From positions 2,223 to 55,202 of IMG/VR virus record IMGVR_UViG_3300030101_004092: 52,980 nt of DNA; one strand, given 5' to 3'. Below the pieces are notes generated by a model. That model worked only from the letters and a program-made list of their open reading frames with translations. It searched no databases and was not told the DNA's origin. The stretch's first letter is position 1; each line of letters opens with the position of its first letter. Of this stretch, positions 1 through 8,633 are shown in pieces. Both the position numbers and the translations under genes were made by a program. The DNA comes from a virus.

Positions 1-1
1 C

Positions 2-499
2 TATGATGATTGGTACTATTCTTCGACAGATGAAAATGGTAATGATTTTTATGATTGGTATTGGACAGACCCTAATGGACAAATAGTTGCATACACAGAC
101 AGACAATTTAGAGACCTGGTCTTTGGTGACTTAATGAACCGTTATAATCAAGAAAGGTGGGCAGAGCTCGACGCATTTGCCGAATATGCTCCTATAGTTG
201 GTTTTGATTTTTATCACTACAAATCAAAGTTTTGGCTACACACTTATGCTAACTGGATTTTGCCATACCATAAATATTTCAAGGGTAATGTCGACTTCAG
301 TTATTTACATCGCGATAGCTGGGGGCTCGGGGGCCACAACAATTTACTGAAAGGTAAACAGTGGAGCGACTATCAAGGTGGGTTGATAGTAGGATGGAAA
401 ATTACAAAAACACTTGGTATTTTTATAGAAGGTGAGTATACTAAATTTTGGGATTCAGAAATATATAACAGCAGTGTTGGGCTGAACGTTAGATTATGA
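2..499 (+). CDS. Outer-membrane beta-barrel-like protein (5'-truncated by window edge)
   Basis: The reading frame is open from base 2 with no start codon before the ATG at 134, so this is the C-terminal part (about 165 residues) of a longer gene. The visible part has alternating aromatic and polar strands, for example FYHYKSKFWLHTYANW, followed by short turns and a final strand ending in GLNVRL. This pattern is typical of a small outer-membrane beta-barrel of Gram-negative bacteria. The N-terminal visible part is acidic and Tyr/Trp-rich (DDWYYSSTDENGNDFYDWYW). The gene overlaps the next (M15 peptidase) by 4 nt, so it belongs to the lysis/late operon. Possible roles are in outer-membrane disruption or superinfection exclusion; neither is shown by the sequence. 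The barrel reading is an inference from strand pattern only. Confidence 0.55.
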   Translation, partial: YDDWYYSSTDENGNDFYDWYWTDPNGQIVAYTDRQFRDLVFGDLMNRYNQERWAELDAFAEYAPIVGFDFYHYKSKFWLHTYANWILPYHKYFKGNVDFSYLHRDSWGLGGHNNLLKGKQWSDYQGGLIVGWKITKTLGIFIEGEYTKFWDSEIYNSSVGLNVRL

Positions 500-957
500 T
501 TAAGATAAGTAAAAACATTACATATAAAGAAGCTGTACATTCAAACACAGCAAAACGATTTGATATAAAAAATGAGCCTAATGCTGAACAAATAGCTAAT
601 ATGATGAGTATTGCAGAAATGATATTTCAGCCTTTAAGAAGTTATGTTGGTGGTCCTATTAAAATAACATCTTTCTTTAGGTCACCTAAACTAAACAAAG
701 CTATAGGTGGTAGTACAACAAGTCAACATTGTAAAGGACAAGCTATGGATATTGATGATGTATATGGATATAAATCTAATGCAGAAATGTATAAATATAT
801 AAAAGAAAATTTAGATTTTGACCAACTAATATGGGAGTTTGGAGATGATAAGAACCCGTCTTGGGTACATGTATCTTATGTAGATGCACAAGAAAATAGA
901 AACAGATGTTTACAAGCTTATAAAGATAATGGTAAAACAAAATATAAAGTAATATGA
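496..957 (+). CDS. Peptidase M15-type endolysin
   Basis: A 153-residue protein of the zinc D-Ala-D-Ala carboxypeptidase/L-Ala-D-Glu endopeptidase (M15) family, expected to cut peptidoglycan cross-links at lysis. The zinc motif is visible: H78-x6-D85 (HCKGQAMD), the catalytic Glu region WEFG near 113-116, and the C-terminal SWVH at 122-125 that supplies the second His. The TSFFRSPKLN segment upstream is also characteristic. There is no signal peptide, so export would depend on the holin encoded by the next gene, which overlaps by 4 nt (ATGA). The length is normal for single-domain phage M15 enzymes. Confidence 0.88.
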   Translation: MIKISKNITYKEAVHSNTAKRFDIKNEPNAEQIANMMSIAEMIFQPLRSYVGGPIKITSFFRSPKLNKAIGGSTTSQHCKGQAMDIDDVYGYKSNAEMYKYIKENLDFDQLIWEFGDDKNPSWVHVSYVDAQENRNRCLQAYKDNGKTKYKVI

Positions 958-1355
958 AAGATATATTAGCTAAATTATTTGGTAATGCTGCGGGAGGGGT
1001 AGCGGATAAACTCAGCTCAGTAGTTGATAAATTTGTTATAACAAAAGATGAAAAAGCAGCTTTTGAAAAAGAGATGACACAAATATTTATTGATGCAGAA
1101 GCAGCTCAACAAAAAAATGTTACAGAGAGATGGAAAGCCGACATGGCTTCAGATAATAAACTGTCAAAAACAGTAAGACCTTTAAGTTTAATTTTTGTAT
1201 TGGTCAGCACGGTTGTGCTTATCTTTATTGATTCAGGATTTATTAACTTTGCAGTAGATGATAAATGGAAAGATTTACTCCAACTTTTGCTTATAACTAT
1301 TGTAGCAGCATATTTTGGAGGCAGGTCCTACGAAAAGGGTAAATCAATAAAATAG
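954..1355 (+). CDS. Putative holin (three-helix type)
   Basis: A 133-residue protein with an amphipathic, charged N-terminal half (residues 1-70). A conserved-looking WKADMASDNKLSKTVRPLSL segment leads into two clear hydrophobic helices (about 76-95 and 105-122) and a basic tail ending GKSIK. This layout matches the phage holins that carry a WxxDxxSDxxxxRPLxL signature before the membrane segments (Holin_3TMs-like). It starts inside the stop of the M15 endolysin (ATGA), the usual lysis pairing. It probably forms the inner-membrane lesion that releases the endolysin. Confidence 0.75.
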   Translation: MKDILAKLFGNAAGGVADKLSSVVDKFVITKDEKAAFEKEMTQIFIDAEAAQQKNVTERWKADMASDNKLSKTVRPLSLIFVLVSTVVLIFIDSGFINFAVDDKWKDLLQLLLITIVAAYFGGRSYEKGKSIK

Positions 1356-1359
1356 ATAA

Positions 1360-2100
1360 ATGGCTAAAATATCCACATACGTAAAGGACACTAACGTCGT
1401 TGGTGCAGATAAATGGATTGGTTCGGATTCTCAAAATAATTTTCAAACCAAAAATTTTACTGCTCAAGACGTGGCTAATTTTATAAACAAAAAAGCCTCA
1501 GAATCTCAACTGTTAAGATATCAGTACGACATGATAAATCCTACAATAGGTTTTCCAAGACCAGATGAATCTATTACATTTACTAATGGTGGAGCTTTTA
1601 ATGTTCCGTTTTCTGGAATTTCAACTTTTGTTTTAAGTGCTTATGCAGAAAATCAAGGAGGATTACTTATAGATGTTTCAACATGGTACACCGCACCCTT
1701 AACTGGTTCCGATGTATTAATAACTCAAGCAGACGATATAACACAGTGGGCAATATATAAATGGGATTCTGCCGCACTGAAGCAAGGAACATTTTATGAT
1801 ATTAATTTAACATACATAGCAGGCAATGGGGGCTTAACAGACAAAAAAGATTATTTTATATCTTTGCTACAATATGTTGGGAGCAGCGGAGATAAGAATG
1901 AAGTAAGTACATTACTAACTGGAAACTCCAGTTATATTGTAACTCATAGTTTAAACAAGTTCCCAGCAGTGAGCGTTACTTTAGTTGACGGGTCAAATAA
2001 CCCGACAGAAGAAGTAGAATGTGTGGTAACATATTTAGATGTTGACCGAGTACAATTAGACTTTACAAGTAATTTCACGGGCAAAGCAGTTTTTAATTAA
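1360..2100 (+). CDS. Tail-fibre-associated protein with shared N- and C-terminal modules
   Basis: A 246-residue protein in the fibre cluster. The first 45 residues (MAKIS...DKWIGSD...TKNFTAQDVANF) resemble the start of the protein at 7305-7841, suggesting a common virion-attachment peptide. The last 55 residues (YIVTHSLNKFPAVSVTLVDG...VQLDFTSNFTGKAVF) match the C-terminal fold seen in the fibre at 2117-4555 (ITVNHGLGTRDVMVQLYD...VTVDFTTAP). This terminal fold is widespread in phage fibres as a trimer tip or receptor-binding module. No catalytic motif is visible. It is probably a minor tail fibre or appendage subunit. Confidence 0.6.
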   Translation: MAKISTYVKDTNVVGADKWIGSDSQNNFQTKNFTAQDVANFINKKASESQLLRYQYDMINPTIGFPRPDESITFTNGGAFNVPFSGISTFVLSAYAENQGGLLIDVSTWYTAPLTGSDVLITQADDITQWAIYKWDSAALKQGTFYDINLTYIAGNGGLTDKKDYFISLLQYVGSSGDKNEVSTLLTGNSSYIVTHSLNKFPAVSVTLVDGSNNPTEEVECVVTYLDVDRVQLDFTSNFTGKAVFN

Positions 2101-2116
2101 AAAAAATTTATAAGAA

Positions 2117-4555
2117 ATGGCAATAAGATTTTTAAACGCACTTAATATAGACGGTACGGTTACCGCAACAATAAACGCAAGGGGCACAAACACCTATGAT
2201 GGTATATTGGTCTCTACATCAGGATTAATTGAAAGAAGGTCCAAAAGTGAAATAAGAAGTGATATAGGAGCTGGAACAATGAGTAGTTTTACTTTAGCTG
2301 GCTCATCAGGTAGTAGTTCAACTATTTCCAATGGAGATACTGTAACACTAATTGCAGGTTCTGGTATAACTACGGTTGGTAATGGCTCTGGTGGAGTAAC
2401 AATTACAGCAACTGCAAGTGGTTATTCGGGATGGGAACTTGCTGGTGACTCAGGTTCTGCACAAGCTATAGATTCTGGTAATACAGCTACGTTTGCTGGA
2501 GGCGATGTAATTAATACAGTAGCCAGTGCAACAGATACTTTAACTATTAATCATGCTGCCGTTTCAAGAAATGATACTACAAGTTCAGCTTCACCTGGTT
2601 ATGGTGGAACAGTAGATGTAGTAAACACAGTTTCAACTTCTTCTGAAGGTCACGTTACTGCGATAGACCTACAAACAATTACTTTCCCAGCAGCAGAAAA
2701 TTATTCATGGAGTTTTGAGGGAGATACAGGTGCTACACAAACTGTTGCTTCAGGTAATAATGTTACATTGGGAGGAGGTACAGCTATTTCTACTGTCTCA
2801 AGTAACACTGACACCTTAAAAATTAACTTAGATGACACCGCAGTAACTCCAGGTTCATACACATTAGCAAGTATAACAGTAGACCAGCAAGGTAGAATTA
2901 CAGCCGCAAGTAGCGGTTCTTCTGGTTCGATGTCAAGCTGGAAGATTGGTTCTACAACAGGTACCGACCAAAGTGTAACGAATGGACAAACTGTCGATAT
3001 AGTAGGAGGTACAGGTATTTCTGGTAGTGTAGGTGGAACAAGAACAGTAACATTATCTTTAGATAACACTGCAGTAACTGCAGGCTCATATACATCTGCA
3101 GATATTACTGTAGATGCTCAAGGTAGAATTACTGCAGCATCTAACGGTGGTGCAGGAACAATGAGCTCTTGGAAACTTGCAGGTGATAGTGGTACTCAAA
3201 CTGTTACAGATGGTGATACAGCTACATTTATTGGAGGCACTGGTATTACTACAGCTGCATCAGCAACTGATGATTTAACAATTACAAACTCTTTACCATT
3301 TAACAGTATAACATTAGCCGCTTCAACTGGTAGTAATTCAACAATTACAGACCAAGACACTATAACTATAGCAGCTGGCTCAAATATATCTACTACAAAC
3401 AATGGTAGTGGACAAGTAACAATAGCATATACTGGAGGTACTGGTTCAATGTCATCATGGACTATAGCAGGTGACTCTGGTTCAAGTGCAGTTTCTAATG
3501 GCCAAACAGTCACAATAGCTGGTTCAGGCACAGGAGTAAACGCAGGTATTGATACTTCCGAATCAGGAAGAACGGTAACTGTAAAGCTTGATTTAAATGA
3601 AATTACTACAAATTCTACAATAGATGGTGATAACGATTCATTAGTATTTTTTGATAGTAACGCAAGTGGTAATGCTAAAATTACTCCAGATGATATACAT
3701 TTAGACCAATGGGGTGATGCAGAAGCAGATGTAGACTTTGGAGGAAATAAACTATTAGATGTAGCAACAGGATTTAATGCAACAGACGGTGTTAATTTAG
3801 CACAAGTTCAATCAATAGCGGCTGGAGTAGGTTTATTCCAAGGAGGATATAATGCGACTACAGGTCAAACTGTAGACCTTTCAACGAATGGTTCTTTAGA
3901 TGGAGCAGCTAATATAGCTTTAGATAAGGGTGACTTCTTCGCTGTAACGGTTGCAGGTACTGCATTCTTCTCAGAAACTCTGGAGCCAGGCGATATGATT
4001 TATGCTAATGATGATATTGCAGCAAACTCAAACCCAGCTGTAACAAAATATACAGTAGTTATTCAAGACGAAAACATAGCAGGTGAAGGAGCATCAGATG
4101 CAGTAACCAAAAAAGGTGTAGCAGGATTTGACAGTGGTAACTTCGGTGTAACTGCAAATGGATTTGTTACATTAGATAATACTGGTGTATCAGCGGGTTC
4201 TTATGGTAGTGCAAATAGGTCGCTTTCTGCTACCGTAACTGCAAAAGGTTTATTAACTTCGTTAAGTGACCAAGCGATTAACATTACAGCATCACAGGTA
4301 AGTGATTTCTGTACTGCAGTAAGCACCTGTATAGCGGCAAATGAGCAATATTCAGATGATATTGGTGGGGCTACTTCTATAACAGTAAACCATGGACTGG
4401 GTACAAGAGATGTAATGGTTCAGCTTTATGATAATACAACTTTTGACACTGTTTATGCAGATGTAACAAGAAACGCAGTTGGACAGGTAACAGTAGACTT
4501 TACTACAGCTCCTGCCGCAGATGCAATAAGAATATTGATTACAAAGGTGTCATAA
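2117..4555 (+). CDS. Long tail fibre with tandem beta repeats
   Basis: An 812-residue low-charge, Gly/Ser/Thr-rich protein. After an N-terminal MAIRFLNALNIDGTV segment and an RSDIGAGT motif near residues 48-55, the body is a series of degenerate repeats of about 55-60 residues. Each opens with a form of SSWxxAGDSG, continues with xVxxGxTVxIxGGTGI and ends in xTVTLxL. A second repeat type, PGSYTLASITVDQQGRITAAS, alternates with it. Such repeats form the triple beta shaft of phage fibres. The C-terminus (VNHGLGTRDVMVQLYD...) is a fibre tip module shared with the preceding gene. It was annotated from repeat pattern and position between the lysis and packaging genes. Confidence 0.8.
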   Translation: MAIRFLNALNIDGTVTATINARGTNTYDGILVSTSGLIERRSKSEIRSDIGAGTMSSFTLAGSSGSSSTISNGDTVTLIAGSGITTVGNGSGGVTITATASGYSGWELAGDSGSAQAIDSGNTATFAGGDVINTVASATDTLTINHAAVSRNDTTSSASPGYGGTVDVVNTVSTSSEGHVTAIDLQTITFPAAENYSWSFEGDTGATQTVASGNNVTLGGGTAISTVSSNTDTLKINLDDTAVTPGSYTLASITVDQQGRITAASSGSSGSMSSWKIGSTTGTDQSVTNGQTVDIVGGTGISGSVGGTRTVTLSLDNTAVTAGSYTSADITVDAQGRITAASNGGAGTMSSWKLAGDSGTQTVTDGDTATFIGGTGITTAASATDDLTITNSLPFNSITLAASTGSNSTITDQDTITIAAGSNISTTNNGSGQVTIAYTGGTGSMSSWTIAGDSGSSAVSNGQTVTIAGSGTGVNAGIDTSESGRTVTVKLDLNEITTNSTIDGDNDSLVFFDSNASGNAKITPDDIHLDQWGDAEADVDFGGNKLLDVATGFNATDGVNLAQVQSIAAGVGLFQGGYNATTGQTVDLSTNGSLDGAANIALDKGDFFAVTVAGTAFFSETLEPGDMIYANDDIAANSNPAVTKYTVVIQDENIAGEGASDAVTKKGVAGFDSGNFGVTANGFVTLDNTGVSAGSYGSANRSLSATVTAKGLLTSLSDQAINITASQVSDFCTAVSTCIAANEQYSDDIGGATSITVNHGLGTRDVMVQLYDNTTFDTVYADVTRNAVGQVTVDFTTAPAADAIRILITKVS

Positions 4556-4567
4556 ATTTAATTTAAT

Positions 4568-7018
4568 ATGCCGATTCGATTTTTAGCAGACCAGTCGATT
4601 GACCATCAACTAACGATTCAAGGCTCTACTTCAGATCCTTTATTAAGGTTATACAACACTAATAATGGTGGGACAGCTGCGATAGAATTTAGTGACCACT
4701 CAGCAGGCCAAGCTCAAAGAGGTACATTAAAATATGTCCATAGTAATACCGTTTCTTATGGTAGTGGTGAAGCGTTTATTTTAGAAGGCACTGAAACCAC
4801 AACTTCTATTCTTGCAGATGGTAAATTACTTTTCAAAGAAGGTTTATTTATAAAACCATCAACTGGTACTGGTGCAGGTACTGAATTAATATCATCCGCT
4901 GGTGCATATAAGATTCCATCCATAGTAAATGCAGGTACAGATACTGACCAATTCTTGGTTAGAGATTCATCAGGTAATGTAGATTTTAGAACAGGAGATG
5001 AGGTTAGAAGTGATATAGGGGCTGGAACTGGAAGTGGAACGGTAACAGGTGTAGGTGCAACCAGTCCAATAAATTCATCAGGAGGAACAAGTCCTACAAT
5101 TAGTATTGACAACGCAACTGGCACTACAGTTGGTGCTTGTGCAGTTCAAGCAAGTGGTGTAGGAATTAGTGTTTCCGACTCAAATGGTGTTTATTCTATA
5201 TCTAATAGTGGAATGATTTCTTGGACGGTTCGTGGGGATTCAGGTAGTGATATTTCTATTGGAAACGGAGGAACAGTAGACATTGCAGGTGGTACTGGAA
5301 TTAGCACTGTTTTGGGTACAAGTGGTGTTATACCAACACTAACAATAACAAACGATGCACCAGACCAAACAGTTGCTTTAACTGGAGGAACAGGCATTTC
5401 AATATCAGGAACCTATCCTAATTTTACAATAACAAACTCTTCTCCAAGTAGTGGAGGAACAATGTCAACCTGGAAACTTACTGCCGATAGTGGAGGAACT
5501 GCAACCATTGATGATGCAGAAACCGTAGATATTGCTGGTGGCACTAATATAACTACAGTTCGTTCTGGAAACACTGTAACTATAAATACATCTGCAACTA
5601 CAAATACTGGTACAGTTACCAGTGTAGGCATAACTCCTGGCACAGGTATATCTGTTTCAGGCTCACCAATTACAGGTTCGGGTAGCATAACAGTAACAAA
5701 TTCAGCTCCCGACCAAACAGTTGCTTTGACAGCTGGTACAGGCATTTCAATATCTGGTACTTATCCAAACTTTACTATAACCAATAGTTCACCAAGTAGT
5801 GGTGGTACAGTTACAGGTTCAGGAACATCAGGTAAGGTAGCGAAATTTACAGGCAGTACATCTATTGGTGATGGAGACATCACTTTTGGAACAAACACAA
5901 TAACATTGGGCGATCCAACAAGTAGTAGCACAGCCACAATGTTTGTTGATACACAAAACAGAAGAGTGGGCTATAGAACTACAAATCCTACATCGGCTTT
6001 TGAAGTAGTAGGAACAATCAACACACAAGGATTGAATTGTAACGAAAAACAGTTTTTTAGCCCAAAAGATGATAATTATATACAGGGAGGCAACTATGGT
6101 AAAGGAGAATATTTTGGTATGTCAGGATTTGGTAATAGTGACAAACAGCCTAAATATACAGCTGCGTATGGTAACACAGGTATATTTGTAGAACATGAAA
6201 GAATAGAAACTATAAAAATAGAAGGAGCAGGGTTTTATAATTGGTTTACTAACGGAGTTATTTTAATTCCAGCTCAAGGAACAAACACACTTATTGTTGT
6301 AAAAGATATACTTGTATGGAAAAGTGCAGGTAGCAATCCAAACATGGGCTCTGTTTATTTTGGTTTTTGTGAGAACGCTTCTCCAACTTCTAACTGCCAG
6401 ATGTTTGGAAACCAAGAACAATTTGATTTTTGGGGTAAAATGAATAGTAACATTGTTACTAAAACAGGAACTTGGTTGTGGCAAGCTCAAAGAACTATGG
6501 ATGCTCCAGGAAATGAAGGCTCAGATGTTTCCTCAAGACTGAACAGGCCTTTTCTTATGAGAAATGGTCAAGGCGGCCAAGTAACCTCGGGAACATTTAA
6601 CGCCCCTTGGTATATTCAAATAACATATCAAAATATAAATTATTTAGCAGGATTACAAAATAATGTTGATAGAACAATTACTGCAACTGGAAGTGGACAA
6701 AATTCAAGGACAAGTTATCTTTCATCTACAAGTCAGGTGTTTAGTGCAATATGTCCTGGTAGTCCAAATACTGCTCCAGCTGTTACCACTCAATTTTTCT
6801 TTGATAATACATCGGGTTGTAATGGAAACAACGGTTACCCTGCTTCTGGCGACAAGGTATATACAACAGCTACAGGCTCAACAGTTGCGTCTGCTGGTTA
6901 TTACTTCTTGTATTCAGGTGGAGGCTCACGATATTATATACAGATAGGGGGTAGTGGTGTGGTACAAGGTACATCTTGTACGGATAGTGTTAGAGAATGT
7001 ACTCAGCCTACCGATTAA
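4568..7018 (+). CDS. Long tail fibre, paralogue of the preceding fibre, with Cys-terminated tip
   Basis: An 816-residue fibre whose first residues (MPIRFLADQSIDHQL) and EVRSDIGAGTG motif near residue 140 parallel the neighbouring fibre, indicating a duplicated attachment region. The middle carries SGS-rich repeats, including two copies of AGTGISISGTYPNFTITN. A SSTATMFVDTQNRRVGYRTTNPTS segment then resembles the linkers that introduce fibre heads. The C-terminal 250 residues form an aromatic-rich globular head. The last 70 residues (YPASGDKVYTTATGSTV...GGGSRYYIQIGGSGVV...C) match modules at the ends of the 1608-aa and 432-aa tail proteins further right. The likely role is host-surface adsorption. 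Confidence 0.8.
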   Translation: MPIRFLADQSIDHQLTIQGSTSDPLLRLYNTNNGGTAAIEFSDHSAGQAQRGTLKYVHSNTVSYGSGEAFILEGTETTTSILADGKLLFKEGLFIKPSTGTGAGTELISSAGAYKIPSIVNAGTDTDQFLVRDSSGNVDFRTGDEVRSDIGAGTGSGTVTGVGATSPINSSGGTSPTISIDNATGTTVGACAVQASGVGISVSDSNGVYSISNSGMISWTVRGDSGSDISIGNGGTVDIAGGTGISTVLGTSGVIPTLTITNDAPDQTVALTGGTGISISGTYPNFTITNSSPSSGGTMSTWKLTADSGGTATIDDAETVDIAGGTNITTVRSGNTVTINTSATTNTGTVTSVGITPGTGISVSGSPITGSGSITVTNSAPDQTVALTAGTGISISGTYPNFTITNSSPSSGGTVTGSGTSGKVAKFTGSTSIGDGDITFGTNTITLGDPTSSSTATMFVDTQNRRVGYRTTNPTSAFEVVGTINTQGLNCNEKQFFSPKDDNYIQGGNYGKGEYFGMSGFGNSDKQPKYTAAYGNTGIFVEHERIETIKIEGAGFYNWFTNGVILIPAQGTNTLIVVKDILVWKSAGSNPNMGSVYFGFCENASPTSNCQMFGNQEQFDFWGKMNSNIVTKTGTWLWQAQRTMDAPGNEGSDVSSRLNRPFLMRNGQGGQVTSGTFNAPWYIQITYQNINYLAGLQNNVDRTITATGSGQNSRTSYLSSTSQVFSAICPGSPNTAPAVTTQFFFDNTSGCNGNNGYPASGDKVYTTATGSTVASAGYYFLYSGGGSRYYIQIGGSGVVQGTSCTDSVRECTQPTD

Positions 7019-7028
7019 ATTAATTTAG

Positions 7029-7036
7029 TATATTTG
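7029..7036 (+). promoter_or_regulatory. Putative Bacteroidota-type -7 box (TATATTTG)
   Basis: TATATTTG fits the Bacteroidota -7 consensus TAnnTTTG. It lies 30 nt before the ATG of the next gene, in one of the few true gaps of the left arm. No TTG-type -33 element is visible at the expected distance. The same box recurs in four other left-arm gaps, which is the main support. Confidence 0.45.
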
Positions 7037-7066
7037 TAATTATATAAAACAATTAAATTTAATACA

Positions 7067-7321
7067 ATGAAAAAAATATCGGAAGATCAATTAAAAGAAA
7101 TACAAGGTATTAATGGTAAGTTTTTGCAAGCCAAAGTTGGCATTGCAGATGCTGAACTAAATAAAGCCAAATTAATTGCTGAAATAAACACTTTACAAAG
7201 TGAGTTTAAAGCTGTAGAGCAAAAGCTTATTAAAGAATATGGGCAAGATGCAGTAATTGACTTAAAAACAGGAGAAGTAAAACCTCCAGAAAAAAAAGAA
7301 GAAAATGGCAAAAATAAGTAA
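7067..7321 (+). CDS. Small coiled-coil protein of unknown function
   Basis: An 84-residue, highly charged and helical protein with a heptad-like middle (residues 20-58: IADAELNKAKLIAEINTLQS), followed by EYGQDAVIDLKTGEV. The EYG...IDLxTGE ending recurs in small proteins of many tailed phages, usually annotated as hypothetical. It starts after a Bacteroidota-type -7 box and its 3' end overlaps the next gene by 17 nt, so the two are probably translated together. It could be a fibre-assembly chaperone given its position between fibre genes; that is inference. Confidence 0.7.
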   Translation: MKKISEDQLKEIQGINGKFLQAKVGIADAELNKAKLIAEINTLQSEFKAVEQKLIKEYGQDAVIDLKTGEVKPPEKKEENGKNK

Positions 7322-7841
7322 CACTTCAGCATATCCTAACTTGGCTACACCAGTAGCTACAGATTATTTAATATTAACTGACCAATCAGATAATTTATTA
7401 ACTAAATCATGCACATTAGGAGATGTTCAAAAGTTATTTGGCGTTGATACATTGGTTTCAAAAGTACAAATAAGCAGTGCTGCTTTACTAACACTTAACA
7501 CTACTGCGGCAACTTTAGTCAATGCTCCAGGTTCAGGAAAAGTTATTGATGTAATTAGCATTATGTTTTACTTAGATGCTGGCTCACAAGCTTATGATTT
7601 TGGTACAAGTTCATTATCTATAAACATAGGAAGTGAGCAAATAGCAAGTATTCCAAATAGTAGTTCTGTTATAAATTCAGCTACTGATGTGGTTTTTAAA
7701 CCTGAGGTTCCAAATACAAACGAGGTTATAGCTCAAAATACAGCACTAACATTATCAGCAGCAGCAAATCCTACGCAAGGAACAGGCATATTGTATGCAA
7801 ATGTATTTTATAGAGTTCTTTCGGTAGGATCAACATTTTAA
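7305..7841 (+). CDS. Small fibre-type virion protein
   Basis: A 178-residue beta-rich protein. The first 45 residues (MAKIS...ATDYLILTDQSDNLLTKSCTLGDVQKLF) align with the N-terminus of the 246-aa fibre-associated protein at 1360-2100, suggesting the same docking site. The rest is hydrophobic beta-strand sequence with few charges (TLNTTAATLVNAPGSGKVID... YANVFYRVLS), like a jelly-roll appendage domain. The start ATG overlaps the preceding gene's 3' end. No catalytic motif is visible. Confidence 0.6.
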   Translation: MAKISNTSAYPNLATPVATDYLILTDQSDNLLTKSCTLGDVQKLFGVDTLVSKVQISSAALLTLNTTAATLVNAPGSGKVIDVISIMFYLDAGSQAYDFGTSSLSINIGSEQIASIPNSSSVINSATDVVFKPEVPNTNEVIAQNTALTLSAAANPTQGTGILYANVFYRVLSVGSTF

Positions 7842-7845
7842 TTAA

Positions 7846-8070
7846 ATGGACATAAGAAAAATTTCTATAGGTGCAGACTATAAGTCTGGAGCAATGCATT
7901 ACATTGTAGGGCAAGAAGTATTAGGGGGTAATTATTCTATTCATTTAATTCAGCAAGACATTCAAAACGAATCTTACAAAATTTGGATTGTTCAAAAAGA
8001 GGAAGTGGTTTTATGGAAAGAGTTTAAAACTACACTTCCAATTTCTTTAGAATATAACATAAACTTTTAA
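7846..8070 (+). CDS. Small conserved phage protein of unknown function
   Basis: A 74-residue protein, MDIRKISIGADYKSGAMHYI and onward, with alternating beta strands and an FKTTLP stretch near the end. I associate similar small proteins with other marine phages, but know no function. It overlaps the next gene by one base (TAATG), so it is probably co-translated with the GroES-like gene. Confidence 0.65.
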   Translation: MDIRKISIGADYKSGAMHYIVGQEVLGGNYSIHLIQQDIQNESYKIWIVQKEEVVLWKEFKTTLPISLEYNINF

Positions 8071-8633
8071 TGCGTTCACCACACTATTTCATAGTTACTC
8101 CATTGAAAAATAGGAGATATGATAATATAAAAAAAATAGGTGATATTGATTTTATAACCAGTACATCAGAAGAAGACCACAAGTCTGCTAATAGATTTGC
8201 AAGGGTTGTAGAAACGCCATTAGGGTATAAAGGGGAAATTGAAAAGGGAGACATTATGGTGGTTCATCATAATGTTTTTAAGTTTTATAACGATATGTAT
8301 GGCAGAAGAAAAAGCGGAAGAAGTTATCTTAAAGAAAATTTATTTCTTATAGATTATGACCAGTTTTTCTTATATAAAAAAAATGGCAATTGGATAGGTC
8401 ATGATAAATATTGTTTTGTAAAACCATCTGATAAAAAAGATTCTTATTTACAAAAATCTGGTAGCAAAGAACCTTTAGTTGGTACAATAAAATATATAAA
8501 TAATGAGCTGTTAAGTTTAGGTTTAAAAGTTGGAGATGAGGTGGTTTATAAACCTGATAGTGAATATGAATTTGTAATAGAAGATGAGGTTTTGTATAGA
8601 ATGTTTACAGACCACATAACAATAAAATTATGA
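8070..8633 (+). CDS. GroES-like co-chaperonin candidate
   Basis: A 187-residue beta-rich protein. The N-terminal part YFIVTPLKNRRYDN and the central GDIMVVHHNVF resemble the beta-barrel core of GroES/gp31-type co-chaperonins. The C-terminal segment LKVGDEVVYKPDSEYEFVIEDEVLYRMFTDHITI has the family's closing pattern (GDxVhh...hxhxGExhhhhxxxxIhhh). It is longer than host GroES (about 97 residues), as phage versions can be; a long insert with NGRSYLKEN-like sequence separates the halves. If correct, it would help the host GroEL fold phage capsid protein. It overlaps its neighbours (TAATG upstream, ATGA downstream). The assignment rests on pattern recall and needs a profile or structure search. 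Confidence 0.5.
   Translation: MRSPHYFIVTPLKNRRYDNIKKIGDIDFITSTSEEDHKSANRFARVVETPLGYKGEIEKGDIMVVHHNVFKFYNDMYGRRKSGRSYLKENLFLIDYDQFFLYKKNGNWIGHDKYCFVKPSDKKDSYLQKSGSKEPLVGTIKYINNELLSLGLKVGDEVVYKPDSEYEFVIEDEVLYRMFTDHITIKL

Noticed and set aside
3196-3531. Long reading frames on the - strand opposite the fibre genes (also 2701-3069, 5413-5745)
   Set aside because: They mirror the Gly/Thr repeats of the fibres; low-complexity shadows with no leader or context.
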